From: JBBBNV01 sp037137075
Lineage (GTDB): Bacteria > Bacillota > Bacilli > Paenibacillales > NBRC-103111
Direction: 5' to 3'
Assembly: GCF_037137075.1 (NCBI RefSeq)
Contig: NZ_JBBBNV010000018.1
Location: forward strand, 1-64,000
Length of the DNA: 64,000 bases
Made by a program: the position numbers and the translations under genes. The stretch's first letter is position 1. Each line of letters starts with the position of its first letter. This document shows, piece after piece, positions 50,391-59,584 of this stretch. The notes beneath the pieces were generated by a model, which was not told the DNA's origin, ran no database searches, and saw only the letters and a program-made list of their open reading frames with translations.

Positions 50391-51202
50391 AGCGCAAAAA
50401 AGGACTCCGTGTTCTTCAGTCGGTGTTAACCTTTCTCGTGGTGTTTATTTTCGCTTTCCCGTTTCTCTGGATGGTCATGGCCTCCTTTAAGACGCAGGCC
50501 CAAATTATGTCGACGGGGCAGTTTTTCTCCTTTTCGCCGGAGGCCCGCAATTACAGCAGTGTGTTTCAGGAATACGATTTCCTGCGTTTTATTTGGAACA
50601 GCTTCATTGTGGCCGTCGGGTCCACGTTCTTCTCCCTTCTGCTTGGCTTGCCGGCTGCTTATGCCGTCGCCCGCTATCACCTTCAGAAGCTGGGGCTTAT
50701 CATTTTGGTCGCGCGGATTGTGCCGGGGATTACGTTTCTTATCCCGTGGTTTATTTTGTTCTCCAAAATTAATTTGGTCGATACGTACACGTCGCTTATT
50801 TTGAGCCACATGCTGGTCGGTCTGCCGTTTATTATCTGGATCATGATTTCGTTCTTTGAGGCGCTGCCGACAGAAATCGAGGAATCCGGGCTTATCGACG
50901 GCTGTACGAAGCACCAGGTGTTTATGCGGATCATCCTGCCGATTTCCGGGCCGGGGATTATTACCTCCTCGCTGCTGTCGTTTATTTTCTCCTGGAACAA
51001 CTTTATGTTCTCGATTATTTTGGCGGGCGACAAAACAAAGACGCTGCCGATTGCCGTGTTTAACTTCATGTCGTATTCCGAGATTAACTGGGGCGCGCTG
51101 ATGGCTGCGGCCTGCATCATTACCCTCCCGGTGCTGATCATTGCATTGCTTGCGCAGCGGTATGTTGTCAGCGGTTTAACCGGAGGCGCGGTCAAGGGCT
51201 GA
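50387..51202 (+). CDS. sugar ABC transporter permease, MalG type
   Basis: A 271-residue second permease with six helices and the EAA loop LPTEIEESGLIDGCTKHQVFMRIILPI. Its start overlaps the first permease stop (ATGA), so the two are translated together as a heterodimeric channel. The YesM-type kinase gene follows 49 bp downstream. Confidence 0.93.
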   Translation: MKRKKGLRVLQSVLTFLVVFIFAFPFLWMVMASFKTQAQIMSTGQFFSFSPEARNYSSVFQEYDFLRFIWNSFIVAVGSTFFSLLLGLPAAYAVARYHLQKLGLIILVARIVPGITFLIPWFILFSKINLVDTYTSLILSHMLVGLPFIIWIMISFFEALPTEIEESGLIDGCTKHQVFMRIILPISGPGIITSSLLSFIFSWNNFMFSIILAGDKTKTLPIAVFNFMSYSEINWGALMAAACIITLPVLIIALLAQRYVVSGLTGGAVKG

Positions 51203-51251
51203 TGCACGGAAACGGACGGCAGCGGGAACTTATGGAAGGTGGGGGAACCCG

Positions 51252-52994
51252 TTGCCGCTCAAACTTACGATTTTTGGAAAAATCATGATTTTACTTGTGC
51301 TGCTGCTGATTCCGATCTTGCTGCTGTATAGTTTCTCCAACCGGATTACGAATCAGGTCGTTCAGGAGCAGATCAACGCCTCAAGCCTGAACCAGCTTGT
51401 ATTCTTCATGCGTCAGCTCGATTCCAATATGGAGCAGCTGTCCATGTTCCCGATTATTCTGGGCAATGACCCGCATATCCGGGAATATATTGACCGGACA
51501 GGCGGCCCGCTCTATGATCCGCTCCGGGCCAATTCCCGCCTCATGCACAAGCTGAACCTGCAAAGCGTTTCGAACGCCTGGTCTAACGACCTTACCATGG
51601 TCATCGCCAAAGAAAAGCAGGTGCTGTCGTCCAATATTTTTCTCAATGGCAGCAGTGACTGGGCATGGCAAGAGCCGGTGCATTCGGTTTGGACCTATGA
51701 GCAGCAAAAGCTGAACGGGAATACGACAGGCGGGTTTATCCGGGAAATCAGCGAGCCGGCCAATGCCCGCACGGCAGCGCAAGCGTCTGCGCTGTACCAG
51801 GTCCGGTTCTCCGCGAGCAATCTTATGAACCGGCTGGACGAATACAAAGAGGACAAGCACAGCGACCCGTTCCTGCTGCATCAGGTGTATGATCCGATCT
51901 GGAACAGCACCTCGTCGCGAGAAATAACCGGGCCGATCGCCGCAATGCTGCGTGAGCGCCCATTGGACCGTTCGGGGCAGGTGGAGCTGACTATCCGGGA
52001 GGAGCGGTATTTGGTCAGCTATGTGAAATCGGAGCAGCTGGATTGGGTTCTGGTCGATTACGTTCCGGTTCAAAGCATATTGTCGCCGATTACCAAAACG
52101 CGGAACTTGTTCTATATCTCCATCGGGCTGCTGCTTGCGCTGAGTGTGCTGGCTGTGTTTCTTTTGTACCGCAACGTCCAGATCCCCATTGTTCAAATGC
52201 TGCGGAGCCTGCAGCGGATGAGCCGGGGCGATTTATCGGCACGGATTCAATACCGCTCCAAAAATGAGTTCGACTATTTGATTCGCCGCTTTAATGAGAT
52301 GGCGGAACAAATCCAGGTGCTGGTGGAGGATGTGTATGCAGAGAAGATCCGGGCCCGCGAAGCTACGCTTAAGCAGCTGCAAGCGCAGATTAATCCGCAT
52401 TTCTTGTATAACTCGTTATTTTTTATTGTCAACTCGGCCAAGCTGGAGGACCATGATGCTGTCGTGGCCATGGCTGAGAATTTAGCCAAGTTTTACCGGT
52501 ATACAACCCGGGTGGAGAATCAGACGGTCCGGCTGGAGGAGGAGCTGGATCTTGTACGTAATTATTTGAACATCCAAATCCTGCGCATGCACCGCTTGTC
52601 CTTCTCGATCGCGGTTGATGAGGCGATGCTGGGCGAGCTGGTGCCGCGGCTTATTTTGCAGCCGCTGGTGGAGAATGCAATTGTCCATGGGATTGAAGGA
52701 AGGGTAGGAGGCGGCCATATCCATATTACGGGCGAGCAGACAGCTGTTTACAACCGCATCCTTATTGAAGACAATGGGGCGGGACTGTCCGTGGAGCAGC
52801 TGACCTCCCTTCATCTGCAGCTTCAGCAGTCGATGACGGAGGAGATGGGCTGCGGCACCTGGAACGTGCATCACCGCCTGTTTTATCAGTTCGGGGAGGG
52901 ATCGGGCCTGCAGCTTGAACGAAGGGCTGAGGGCGGGCTTCGCGCCATTGTGACCTGGAACCGGAGGGACGTCGTAAAGCCTTTATTAAATTAG
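51252..52994 (+). CDS. YesM-type membrane sensor histidine kinase
   Basis: A 580-residue kinase with an N-terminal membrane helix (about 8-27), an external sensor domain (30-283), a second helix (286-309), a HAMP linker (MLRSLQRMSRGDLSARIQYRSKNEFD) and the His_kinase box QINPHFLYNS (His about 382). An ATPase lobe with LVENAIVHGIEG follows. The start is TTG at 51252 with GGAAGGTGGGGG upstream. Such kinases usually sense the sugar or the loaded binding protein outside the cell and signal to a YesN partner, here encoded next at 53184. Confidence 0.92.
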   Translation: MPLKLTIFGKIMILLVLLLIPILLLYSFSNRITNQVVQEQINASSLNQLVFFMRQLDSNMEQLSMFPIILGNDPHIREYIDRTGGPLYDPLRANSRLMHKLNLQSVSNAWSNDLTMVIAKEKQVLSSNIFLNGSSDWAWQEPVHSVWTYEQQKLNGNTTGGFIREISEPANARTAAQASALYQVRFSASNLMNRLDEYKEDKHSDPFLLHQVYDPIWNSTSSREITGPIAAMLRERPLDRSGQVELTIREERYLVSYVKSEQLDWVLVDYVPVQSILSPITKTRNLFYISIGLLLALSVLAVFLLYRNVQIPIVQMLRSLQRMSRGDLSARIQYRSKNEFDYLIRRFNEMAEQIQVLVEDVYAEKIRAREATLKQLQAQINPHFLYNSLFFIVNSAKLEDHDAVVAMAENLAKFYRYTTRVENQTVRLEEELDLVRNYLNIQILRMHRLSFSIAVDEAMLGELVPRLILQPLVENAIVHGIEGRVGGGHIHITGEQTAVYNRILIEDNGAGLSVEQLTSLHLQLQQSMTEEMGCGTWNVHHRLFYQFGEGSGLQLERRAEGGLRAIVTWNRRDVVKPLLN

Positions 52995-53183
52995 GAAAAG
53001 TACGGGAATGCCCGGGCGACATCGGCGATGAACGGCAGGTCGATCCTTCGGAAGCCGGACGGACATCGGCCGAAGGTCAGCTGCTCAGCTTCAGGGGCGC
53101 TCCAGCAAAGAGGCTGGTGAAGGAGAACACCAACGGGATGACGGGCCGGCCTGAAAACCATGGGACGGATAGGGGAAATCGTG

Positions 53184-54803
53184 ATGCTGCAGCTGTTGAT
53201 TGTAGACGATGAAATTCATGTGGTGGAGCGCTTCTCGACAACCATCGATTGGAGGTCGGCTGGCATTGAGCAGGTGTATCAGGCATGCTCCGGGGCGGAG
53301 GCGCTCCAGCTTCTGGAGCAATTTTCTATCGACATTGTGCTTACGGATATTCAAATGCCGGGCATGTCGGGGCTGGAGCTGATTGCCGAGATTAACCGCA
53401 AATGGCCCAAGACCAAATGTATTCTGCTGTCCGGCCACTCCGACTTCGAGTACGCGCAGGAAGCGATAAAGCAGAAGACGGAGGATTATTTGCTGAAGCC
53501 CGCCACGGATGAGGAAGTACTGGAAGCAGTCAGCAAGGTGCGGGCGAAGCTGACCCGGGAATGGGAGGACGTCGTTTCCAACAACCGGGTAACCTACGCG
53601 CTCAAAGAGAATCTTCCGCTGCTGCGGGGCAATCTGCTGCTGGATCTGCTGCAGGGACGGGGCTTCTCGGAAGCGTTCCTGCGGGATAAAATGCAGCTTC
53701 TGGAGCTGCCCGATTTCTACGGACAGCCGTTCGCGATGCTGCTGGTCCGGCTGGAGGGGCATTTTGCCGAATACGACTTGCGCCGTCTCTCCCTGATGGA
53801 GTATGCGATCAGCAATATGGTCGCCGAGCTGTTCGATGATAAATACGATACGTGGTACACCAAGGATGCCCATGATTATTTGGTATTTGTGCTGAAGGAA
53901 AAGCAGGCGGGCCCGCCGCAGGAGGATGTAGCCTGGATTGAACGTACGGCCTCACTGCTGCAGGCTTCCGTCCATAACTATTTAAAAGGGCAAATCTCGG
54001 TGCTTGTCAGCGGAAGGGGGACATTTCCGGCCGACATTACGCCGCTGTACAGCCGCTCGCTCAGTGCGTTCCGGAGGCGAATTGGCAGCGAGCATGAGCT
54101 GTTTATGCGGCTGGGCGAGGACGAGGGGCCGGGCGAATGGCAGGCCCTGAAATCGCTGTACGAGCCGCCGTCTCTGCAGCAGCTGCTGGAGGCGGGGGAG
54201 TGGACGCGAATTAAGGAGAGGCTGGGGCGGATTTTTGGGGAGCTGGAACGGGATTACCCGGAATCCCGGGAGCATCTGCAGGAGGTGTTTTTTTCCTTGG
54301 CTTCGGCTTTTACCTATATCGCCCACAAGAACGGCCGCCAGCTGTTCCAGCTGATAGGGAGCAGCGAGTATGACCGGATGAATGAAGGGGGCTTGTTCCG
54401 TTCCGTGCACCAGCTCAGTGACTGGTCGTACCGCGTGCTGGATCGGCTCCGGACGGACATGGAGAAGGAAACGAAAGATTCGCGCGTTTGGCTGATTCAG
54501 CAAATTCGCGCCTTTATCGACAGCCATTTGGCAGACGATGTTTCCCTCCAGAGCATAGCCGACCATGTGTATCTCCATCCTGTCTATGTGTCCAAAATTT
54601 ATAAGCTGGAAACCGGTGAGAACATCAGCGATTATATGCACGCGGTGCGGATGGAGCGGGCGGAGCATCTGCTGAAGCACGGCCAGGACAAAATTTATGA
54701 AATCGCGGCCCGGCTCGGCTATCAGCGCCCGCATTCGTTTAATCATGCCTTCAAGAAGCAGTTTGGCATCACGCCGCAGGAATACAGGGAACGGTATTCG
54801 TAG
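53184..54803 (+). CDS. YesN-type response regulator with AraC output domain
   Basis: A 539-residue regulator: receiver domain (1-125, phospho-acceptor Asp55 in VLTDIQMPG), a long middle region (130-420) and a C-terminal AraC double HTH (about 440-539, DDVSLQSIADHVYLHPVYVSKIYK). The ATG at 53184 follows GGATAGGGG and gives the family-standard MLQLLIVDDE start; an ATG 24 bp upstream is less fitting. It pairs with the YesM kinase and probably activates the transporter and galactonate genes. The 189-bp gap before it shows no feature. Confidence 0.92.
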   Translation: MLQLLIVDDEIHVVERFSTTIDWRSAGIEQVYQACSGAEALQLLEQFSIDIVLTDIQMPGMSGLELIAEINRKWPKTKCILLSGHSDFEYAQEAIKQKTEDYLLKPATDEEVLEAVSKVRAKLTREWEDVVSNNRVTYALKENLPLLRGNLLLDLLQGRGFSEAFLRDKMQLLELPDFYGQPFAMLLVRLEGHFAEYDLRRLSLMEYAISNMVAELFDDKYDTWYTKDAHDYLVFVLKEKQAGPPQEDVAWIERTASLLQASVHNYLKGQISVLVSGRGTFPADITPLYSRSLSAFRRRIGSEHELFMRLGEDEGPGEWQALKSLYEPPSLQQLLEAGEWTRIKERLGRIFGELERDYPESREHLQEVFFSLASAFTYIAHKNGRQLFQLIGSSEYDRMNEGGLFRSVHQLSDWSYRVLDRLRTDMEKETKDSRVWLIQQIRAFIDSHLADDVSLQSIADHVYLHPVYVSKIYKLETGENISDYMHAVRMERAEHLLKHGQDKIYEIAARLGYQRPHSFNHAFKKQFGITPQEYRERYS

Positions 54804-54873
54804 ACGGATTCTTTCGTAACGTATTGAGAGCCGCCCTTACCCATACACCTCATAACAAAAGGAGCTGCACACC

Positions 54874-56022
54874 ATGAAAATTACAAAGCTGGAGCTGTTC
54901 AAAGTACCGCCAAGATGGCTGTTTCTGAAAGTGGAAACCGATGAGGGGATTTGCGGCTGGGGAGAACCTGTGGTCGAAGGGAAAGCCGATACGGTCCGCG
55001 CAGCGGTGAACGAGATGGCGGGTTATCTTATCGGCAAGGACCCGATGCGGATTGAGGATATTTTTCAGGTGCTGTACCGGGCGGGGTTTTACCGGGGCGG
55101 CCCGATTTTATCCAGCGCGATTTCGGGCATCGAGCAGGCGCTGTGGGACATCAAAGGCAAATTTTATCATGCGCCGGTCTATGATTTGCTTGGCGGAGCT
55201 TGCCGCGATCGGACGCGGGTGTACTGCTGGATTGGGGGCGACCGTCCGAATGAGGTAGGGCAGGCCGCGAAGGAGAAAATAGCGGCGGGCTTTACAGCGG
55301 TCAAAATGAACGCCACCGAGGAGCTGCATTATATCGATTCCTTCTCCAAAATCGAAGCGGCGATCGCGCGGATAGCGGCAGTGCGGGAGGCTGTCGGGCC
55401 CGATGTCGGCATCGGCATCGACTTTCACGGCCGCGTGCACAAATCGATGGCCAAGGTTCTGGCCAAGGAGCTGGAGCCGCACCGCCCGATGTTCATTGAG
55501 GAGCCGGTGCTGCCGGAGAACAACGAAGCTTTGCGGGAAATCGCCCGCTACACTTCCTGCCCCATCGCGACAGGCGAGCGGATGTATACCCGGTGGGGCT
55601 TTAAGGAGCTGCTGGCGCAGGGCATCGTGGATATCATTCAGCCGGACTTGTCCCATGCCGGAGGAATACTGGAAACCCGCAAAATCGCTGCGATGGCCGA
55701 GGCGTACGACGTCGCCGTAGCGCCGCACTGCCCGCTTGGCCCTATTGCACTGGCGGCCTGTCTGCAGCTCGACACCTGCTCGCCCAACGCCTTTATCCAG
55801 GAGCAAAGTCTCGGCATCCATTACAATCAGGGCAGCGACCTGCTGGATTACTTGAAGGATAAATCGGTATTTGAATATCAGGATGGCTTTGTCAGCAACC
55901 TGACAGGCCCAGGACTCGGCATTGAGGTGGACGAAGAGAAGGTCCGGGCGATGGCTGCCATCGGACACGATTGGAAGAACCCGGTCTGGCGTCAAGAAGA
56001 CGGCACTGTAGCGGAGTGGTAA
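54874..56022 (+). CDS. dgoD: D-galactonate dehydratase (enolase superfamily)
   Basis: A 382-residue enzyme converting D-galactonate to 2-keto-3-deoxygalactonate. It follows E. coli DgoD almost segment by segment: PPRWLFLKVETDEG, YRAGFYRGGPIL, GIDFHGRVH (metal-ligand Asp and catalytic His), FIEEPV, GERMYTRW (metal-ligand Glu residues), APHCPLGPIALAACL (catalytic His) and the C-terminal NPVWRQEDGTVAEW. AAAGGAG precedes the ATG. It follows the YesM/YesN pair and is ended by a strong terminator at 56088, so the downstream kdu/kdg genes need their own promoter. Confidence 0.93.
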   Translation: MKITKLELFKVPPRWLFLKVETDEGICGWGEPVVEGKADTVRAAVNEMAGYLIGKDPMRIEDIFQVLYRAGFYRGGPILSSAISGIEQALWDIKGKFYHAPVYDLLGGACRDRTRVYCWIGGDRPNEVGQAAKEKIAAGFTAVKMNATEELHYIDSFSKIEAAIARIAAVREAVGPDVGIGIDFHGRVHKSMAKVLAKELEPHRPMFIEEPVLPENNEALREIARYTSCPIATGERMYTRWGFKELLAQGIVDIIQPDLSHAGGILETRKIAAMAEAYDVAVAPHCPLGPIALAACLQLDTCSPNAFIQEQSLGIHYNQGSDLLDYLKDKSVFEYQDGFVSNLTGPGLGIEVDEEKVRAMAAIGHDWKNPVWRQEDGTVAEW

Positions 56023-56087
56023 AGCACGGCAGATGTTGAAGGGAAGCAGGCCGGATGCCCATTAGATACTTGAAGACAATCCTTGAA

Positions 56088-56119
56088 GACAGTCCGGGAA
56101 TACCGGTCTGTCTTTTTTT
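56088..56119 (+). terminator. intrinsic terminator after dgoD
   Basis: GACAGTCCGG (56088-56097) pairs with CCGGTCTGTC (56103-56112) with one T/T mismatch and is followed by seven T residues. Element copy D begins 7 bp later. Confidence 0.85.
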
Positions 56120-56126
56120 AAGCTTT

Positions 56127-56188
56127 CCGCACCGCGCGCAGCTCCCAGAGCGCGGTGTTTGGCTGCATGACGGCGGTCGGTCGACCAC
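56127..56188 (+). repeat. interspersed palindromic element, copy D
   Basis: A 62-bp copy: CACCGCGCGC, AGCTCCCA, GAGCGCGGTG (one mismatch in the stem), then GGCTGCATGACGGCGGTCGG and TCGACCAC. It is placed just behind the dgoD terminator. The remaining gap to the KduD gene contains a consensus -10 TATAAT at 56410-56415. Confidence 0.85.
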
Positions 56189-56455
56189 ATATTCAAGCGC
56201 GCGTTACGCACTGCTTGGCGGGCGGTTGAACCCTGAATCGGCTTGGCCATTTTGCCGGGATTCCGGTCAGGAACACCCGTTTTTGAAATCAGGACCGGCG
56301 CTTGCCGGGCGGCATGGACATGGGCGCTCGAGGTCAAGCTCCTGGCGCTCACAGTGCCGCCCGGTGTTGTCGATTCTGTGTTACTGTGGAAGTTTGTCCG
56401 GGCTTCAACTATAATGGGGGAGGAACCATTTCTAATAGAAAGCAGGGGTAAACAC

Positions 56456-57205
56456 ATGTTTGATTTGAGCGGAAAAGTAGCGCTGGTTACAGGCGCGGCT
56501 GTCGGTCTCGGCCAAGGCGTCGCCGTCGGTTTGGCACAAGCGGGCGCAGACGTCATCGTCGTGACAAACCGCAGCCCTTTGGATGAAACGATTGCCAAAA
56601 TCGAGGCGCTGGGCCGCCGCGTGCTGCCGATTACAGCGAACCTGGGCGATGAGGCTGCCTTGCCTGGCGTTGTGTCTCAGGCGATTGAGACATTTGGCAA
56701 AATTGATATTCTGGTAAACAATGCAGGCATTATCCGCCGCACTCCTGCAGCTGATCATGCAGCACAGGATTGGCATGATGTGATTGATTTGAACCTGAAC
56801 TCGGTTTTCTTCCTGTGCCAGCTTGTTGGCCGCGAAATGATTAAGCAGGGCTCCGGTAAAATCATCAACATTGCTTCGATGCTGACGTTCCAAGGCGGCA
56901 TTAACGTTCCGGGGTATACCGCGAGCAAGCACGCTGTCGCAGGAATTACAAAAGCATTGGCAAACGAGTGGGCTTCCAAAGGGATCAATGTCAACGCAAT
57001 CGCACCGGGCTACATGGTCACCGATAACACCGCGCAGCTTCGGGCGGATGCCTCACGCAGCCAGTCCATTCTGGAGCGTATTCCGCAGGGCCGCTGGGGA
57101 ACTCCGGAGGATTTGGCCGGAGCCGCCGTATTCTTGGCGTCCTCTGGAGCAGATTATATCAACGGTCATGTTCTGGCGGTTGATGGCGGCTGGCTGGCCC
57201 GTTAA
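56456..57205 (+). CDS. kduD: KduD-like short-chain dehydrogenase (2-deoxy-D-gluconate 3-dehydrogenase family)
   Basis: A 249-residue NAD(P)-dependent SDR. The nucleotide motif TGAAVGLGQG (12-21), NNAG (88-91) and the catalytic Ser141, Tyr154 and Lys158 (YTASK) are all present. Length and the DLSGKVALVTGA opening match KduD, which interconverts 2,5-diketo-3-deoxygluconate and KDG in hexuronate and pectin breakdown. AGCAGGGG precedes the ATG; a frame open to 56243 has no such site. It heads a kduD-kdgK-eda run that feeds pyruvate and glyceraldehyde 3-phosphate into central metabolism. Confidence 0.82.
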   Translation: MFDLSGKVALVTGAAVGLGQGVAVGLAQAGADVIVVTNRSPLDETIAKIEALGRRVLPITANLGDEAALPGVVSQAIETFGKIDILVNNAGIIRRTPAADHAAQDWHDVIDLNLNSVFFLCQLVGREMIKQGSGKIINIASMLTFQGGINVPGYTASKHAVAGITKALANEWASKGINVNAIAPGYMVTDNTAQLRADASRSQSILERIPQGRWGTPEDLAGAAVFLASSGADYINGHVLAVDGGWLAR

Positions 57206-57316
57206 TTCCGGTCTGCCGCAGAACTACACCATTCCGGATGTCATCGGATGAAGCAAGTGCCGGCTTACGGCCGCCACCCGTGCTGCATTCGTCATTCGGT
57301 CAAAGGAGACGATGTT

Positions 57317-58291
57317 ATGCAATCGCTTCAACCCTCAAATCACCCTTCCGGCCTCGATATCGTAACCTTTGGGGAATCCATGGCGCTGATGATGCCGGCG
57401 GGGACCAAAGGAATTGAATATACGAGCCGGTTTGACAGCACGTTTGGCGGTGCGGAGAGCAACGTAGCGATCGGCTTGGCACGGCTGGGACGGCGTGTAG
57501 GCTGGTTCGGACGTCTGGGCAAGGACCCGCTGGGCCAGCTCATTCTGAAGAAAATCCGCGGTGAAGGCGTTGATACGTCCCGGGTCCAGCTGACCTCGGA
57601 AGCACCGACCGGACTGATGCTTCGTGAGACGGTAAGCGGCAAGTCGAGCGTATATTATTACCGCAAAGGCTCCGCGGCCAGTACGATGAGACCCGAGCAT
57701 CTGGATGAAGCCTATATCGCTTCAGCGCGCATCCTGCATGTGACAGGGATTACGCCTGCACTTAGTGAAACTTGCCGGGAAACGATTCGCGAGGCGGTAC
57801 GTTTGGCGCGCAAGCACGGTGTGACCGTAAGCTTTGACCCGAACCTGCGGCTGAAGCTGTGGAGCGTGGAGGAAGCGCGGAGTGTCATCCTGCCTTTGGC
57901 GGAGGAAGCCGATATTTTCCTGCCTGGACTGGATGAGTTGAAGCTGCTCTACGGGACGGAGGATTTCGAAGACATTACATCGCGGTTGAGCAAGCTGCGC
58001 GGCATTTCTATTATCAAAGGCGATGGGGAAACCTATGTGCTGGAGAATGGCCAGCTGACAGCGGTGCCTTTTTTCAAGGTCGATAAGGTCGTGGATACGG
58101 TGGGCGCTGGTGACGGCTTCTGCGCGGGCTTCCTGAGCGGTGTCGTGCAGGGACAAGCCTATGTGGATGCGGTGCGCCTGGGCAATCTGATCGGCTCCAT
58201 GGTTGTGCAAATGGAAGGCGACTGGGAAGGCATTCCGACATGGGAGCAGGTCGACGCTGTATTGAATCAGCGCAAGCACGTGGAGCGATAG
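57317..58291 (+). CDS. kdgK: 2-keto-3-deoxygluconate kinase (PfkB family)
   Basis: A 324-residue ribokinase-family sugar kinase phosphorylating KDG (or KDGal) at C6. The N-terminal GESMALMMP..FGGAESNVAIGLARLG and the C-terminal DTVGAGDGFCAGF (catalytic Asp near 265) are the two PfkB signatures. SFDPNLRLKLW is typical of KdgK. The ATG at 57317 has AAAGGAG at 9 nt. In this cluster it would act on the 2-keto-3-deoxy acids made by DgoD or KduD; the stereochemical preference cannot be read from sequence. Confidence 0.88.
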   Translation: MQSLQPSNHPSGLDIVTFGESMALMMPAGTKGIEYTSRFDSTFGGAESNVAIGLARLGRRVGWFGRLGKDPLGQLILKKIRGEGVDTSRVQLTSEAPTGLMLRETVSGKSSVYYYRKGSAASTMRPEHLDEAYIASARILHVTGITPALSETCRETIREAVRLARKHGVTVSFDPNLRLKLWSVEEARSVILPLAEEADIFLPGLDELKLLYGTEDFEDITSRLSKLRGISIIKGDGETYVLENGQLTAVPFFKVDKVVDTVGAGDGFCAGFLSGVVQGQAYVDAVRLGNLIGSMVVQMEGDWEGIPTWEQVDAVLNQRKHVER

Positions 58292-58534
58292 TGCTGAAAC
58301 AGGCTTCATGCAATCCGGCTTCGTGCATTCCAGCTCGGCAAGCTTATTCGGGCGGGCCCATTCTTTCTTCGGCTCTTGGCTGCGATTGGGGCGCTTAATT
58401 AAAGGAATGAACTCCTTGCCTTTAAAGAGGGCCCTCAAGGGTTGCTGGAGGTAATGTATGCTGCTATCTTCCGTCCGGCACAGCCTGGCTTTTGTTAATG
58501 CACACGTGAACATATAAGAAGGAAGTGACATCTC

Positions 58535-59200
58535 ATGAAAAAAATCAAATTGGTTCAGCAGATCGTTAATGAGGGTGTTGTTGCTGTACTGCGCGGCGAA
58601 ACGGCGGACGAAGTCGTTGAGATGGCACAGCAGGCCATTAGCGGCGGCATTAAAGTCATCGAAGTGACCATGACCGTTCCGTTTGCGCTTCGGGCCATCG
58701 AGAAGCTTGCAAGCCAGTACTCCAGCACTTCGACCGATCCGGACAAATTTGCCATCATCGGCGTAGGCACGGTGCTTGATTCGGAGACTGCCCGCGCGGC
58801 GATTCTGAGTGGCTCGGAATTCGTGGTCGGGCCAAGCTTGAATCCGGCTACGGTGACGCTGTGCAACCGTTACCGGGTGCCGGTTATGCCGGGCTGCATG
58901 ACGATTGCAGACATTCAAGCTGCGCTTGAGCTTGGTGTTGATGTCGTTAAATTGTTCCCAGGCAACCTGTTCTCCCCATCAATGATTAAAGCGATTAAAG
59001 GTCCGCTGCCGCAGGCGAACATTATGCCGACCGGCGGCGTGTCGCTGGACAACCTGGGCGAGTGGATTCAAGCCGGCGCTGTCGCTGTCGGAATCGGGTC
59101 CGATTTGACAACCGATGCCGTGAAGACCGGAGATTACAGCCTGGTTGCCAAAAAAGCCGCGCAATACATCGAGGCTTACAAAGCCGCTAAAGCGAAATAA
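58535..59200 (+). CDS. eda: KDPG/KHG aldolase
   Basis: A 221-residue class I aldolase cleaving 2-keto-3-deoxy-6-phosphogluconate (or its galacto epimer) to pyruvate and glyceraldehyde 3-phosphate. Glu43 (VIEVTMTVP), the Schiff-base Lys139 (VDVVKLFPG) and MPTGGVSLDNLGEW are diagnostic. AAGGAAGTGA precedes the ATG. It lies 243 bp behind kdgK, a gap with a GGGCCC-centred palindrome but no gene. A terminator follows at 59258. Confidence 0.93.
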   Translation: MKKIKLVQQIVNEGVVAVLRGETADEVVEMAQQAISGGIKVIEVTMTVPFALRAIEKLASQYSSTSTDPDKFAIIGVGTVLDSETARAAILSGSEFVVGPSLNPATVTLCNRYRVPVMPGCMTIADIQAALELGVDVVKLFPGNLFSPSMIKAIKGPLPQANIMPTGGVSLDNLGEWIQAGAVAVGIGSDLTTDAVKTGDYSLVAKKAAQYIEAYKAAKAK

Positions 59201-59257
59201 GACAGATTAGTGAAAGAAGAGCCAGGACGTCTTCGTCAGGGCTTCTTTCGCAGTATC

Positions 59258-59290
59258 AGGTTATCCAGTTTGACTGGATAACCTTTTCTT
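59258..59290 (+). terminator. intrinsic terminator after eda
   Basis: AGGTTATCCAG (59258-59268) pairs perfectly with CTGGATAACCT (59274-59284), followed by TTTCTTT. Confidence 0.85.
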
Positions 59291-59341
59291 TAGCGTGGGT
59301 AGTTTACCTGTTATTGTTTACGCCCGGCATGGGCTGCTATA

Positions 59342-59427
59342 TCCATTAACCTCCATTAACTCCATTAACTCCATTAATTCAATTAACCTCAATTAACCTA
59401 ATCAGCCTCCATTAACCCTCCATAACC
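59342..59427. repeat. short tandem array of TTAAC units (9-10 bp period)
   Basis: CCATTAAC-type units recur with TTAA(C/T) starting at 59346, 59356, 59365, 59374, 59383, 59393 and 59412, then CATAACCC. The period is 9-10 bp, close to one helical turn. It lies in the noncoding gap between eda and a lipoprotein gene. It may be a protein-binding array or a simple repeat. Confidence 0.7.
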
Positions 59428-59584
59428 CTCGTCGAATAGGTTCCTGCACCAGCCCATCCTGCCGTAAACTTACCGGGCATGACTTTACTTTGGCGGGAGA
59501 AGCTAATATTGCGTTTCGTTCCGGCATAAAGCTGATGTGCCTTGAGAACGGCCGCAACCATTGAGCGAAAGGGGCTATCTCCAG

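Noticed and set aside
56243..56455. N-terminally extended version of the KduD protein
   Set aside because: The extra residues have no SDR homology, and a good ribosome binding site and the family-standard start occur at 56456.
59342..59427. CRISPR array
   Set aside because: Units are only 9-10 bp with no unique spacers and no cas genes nearby.
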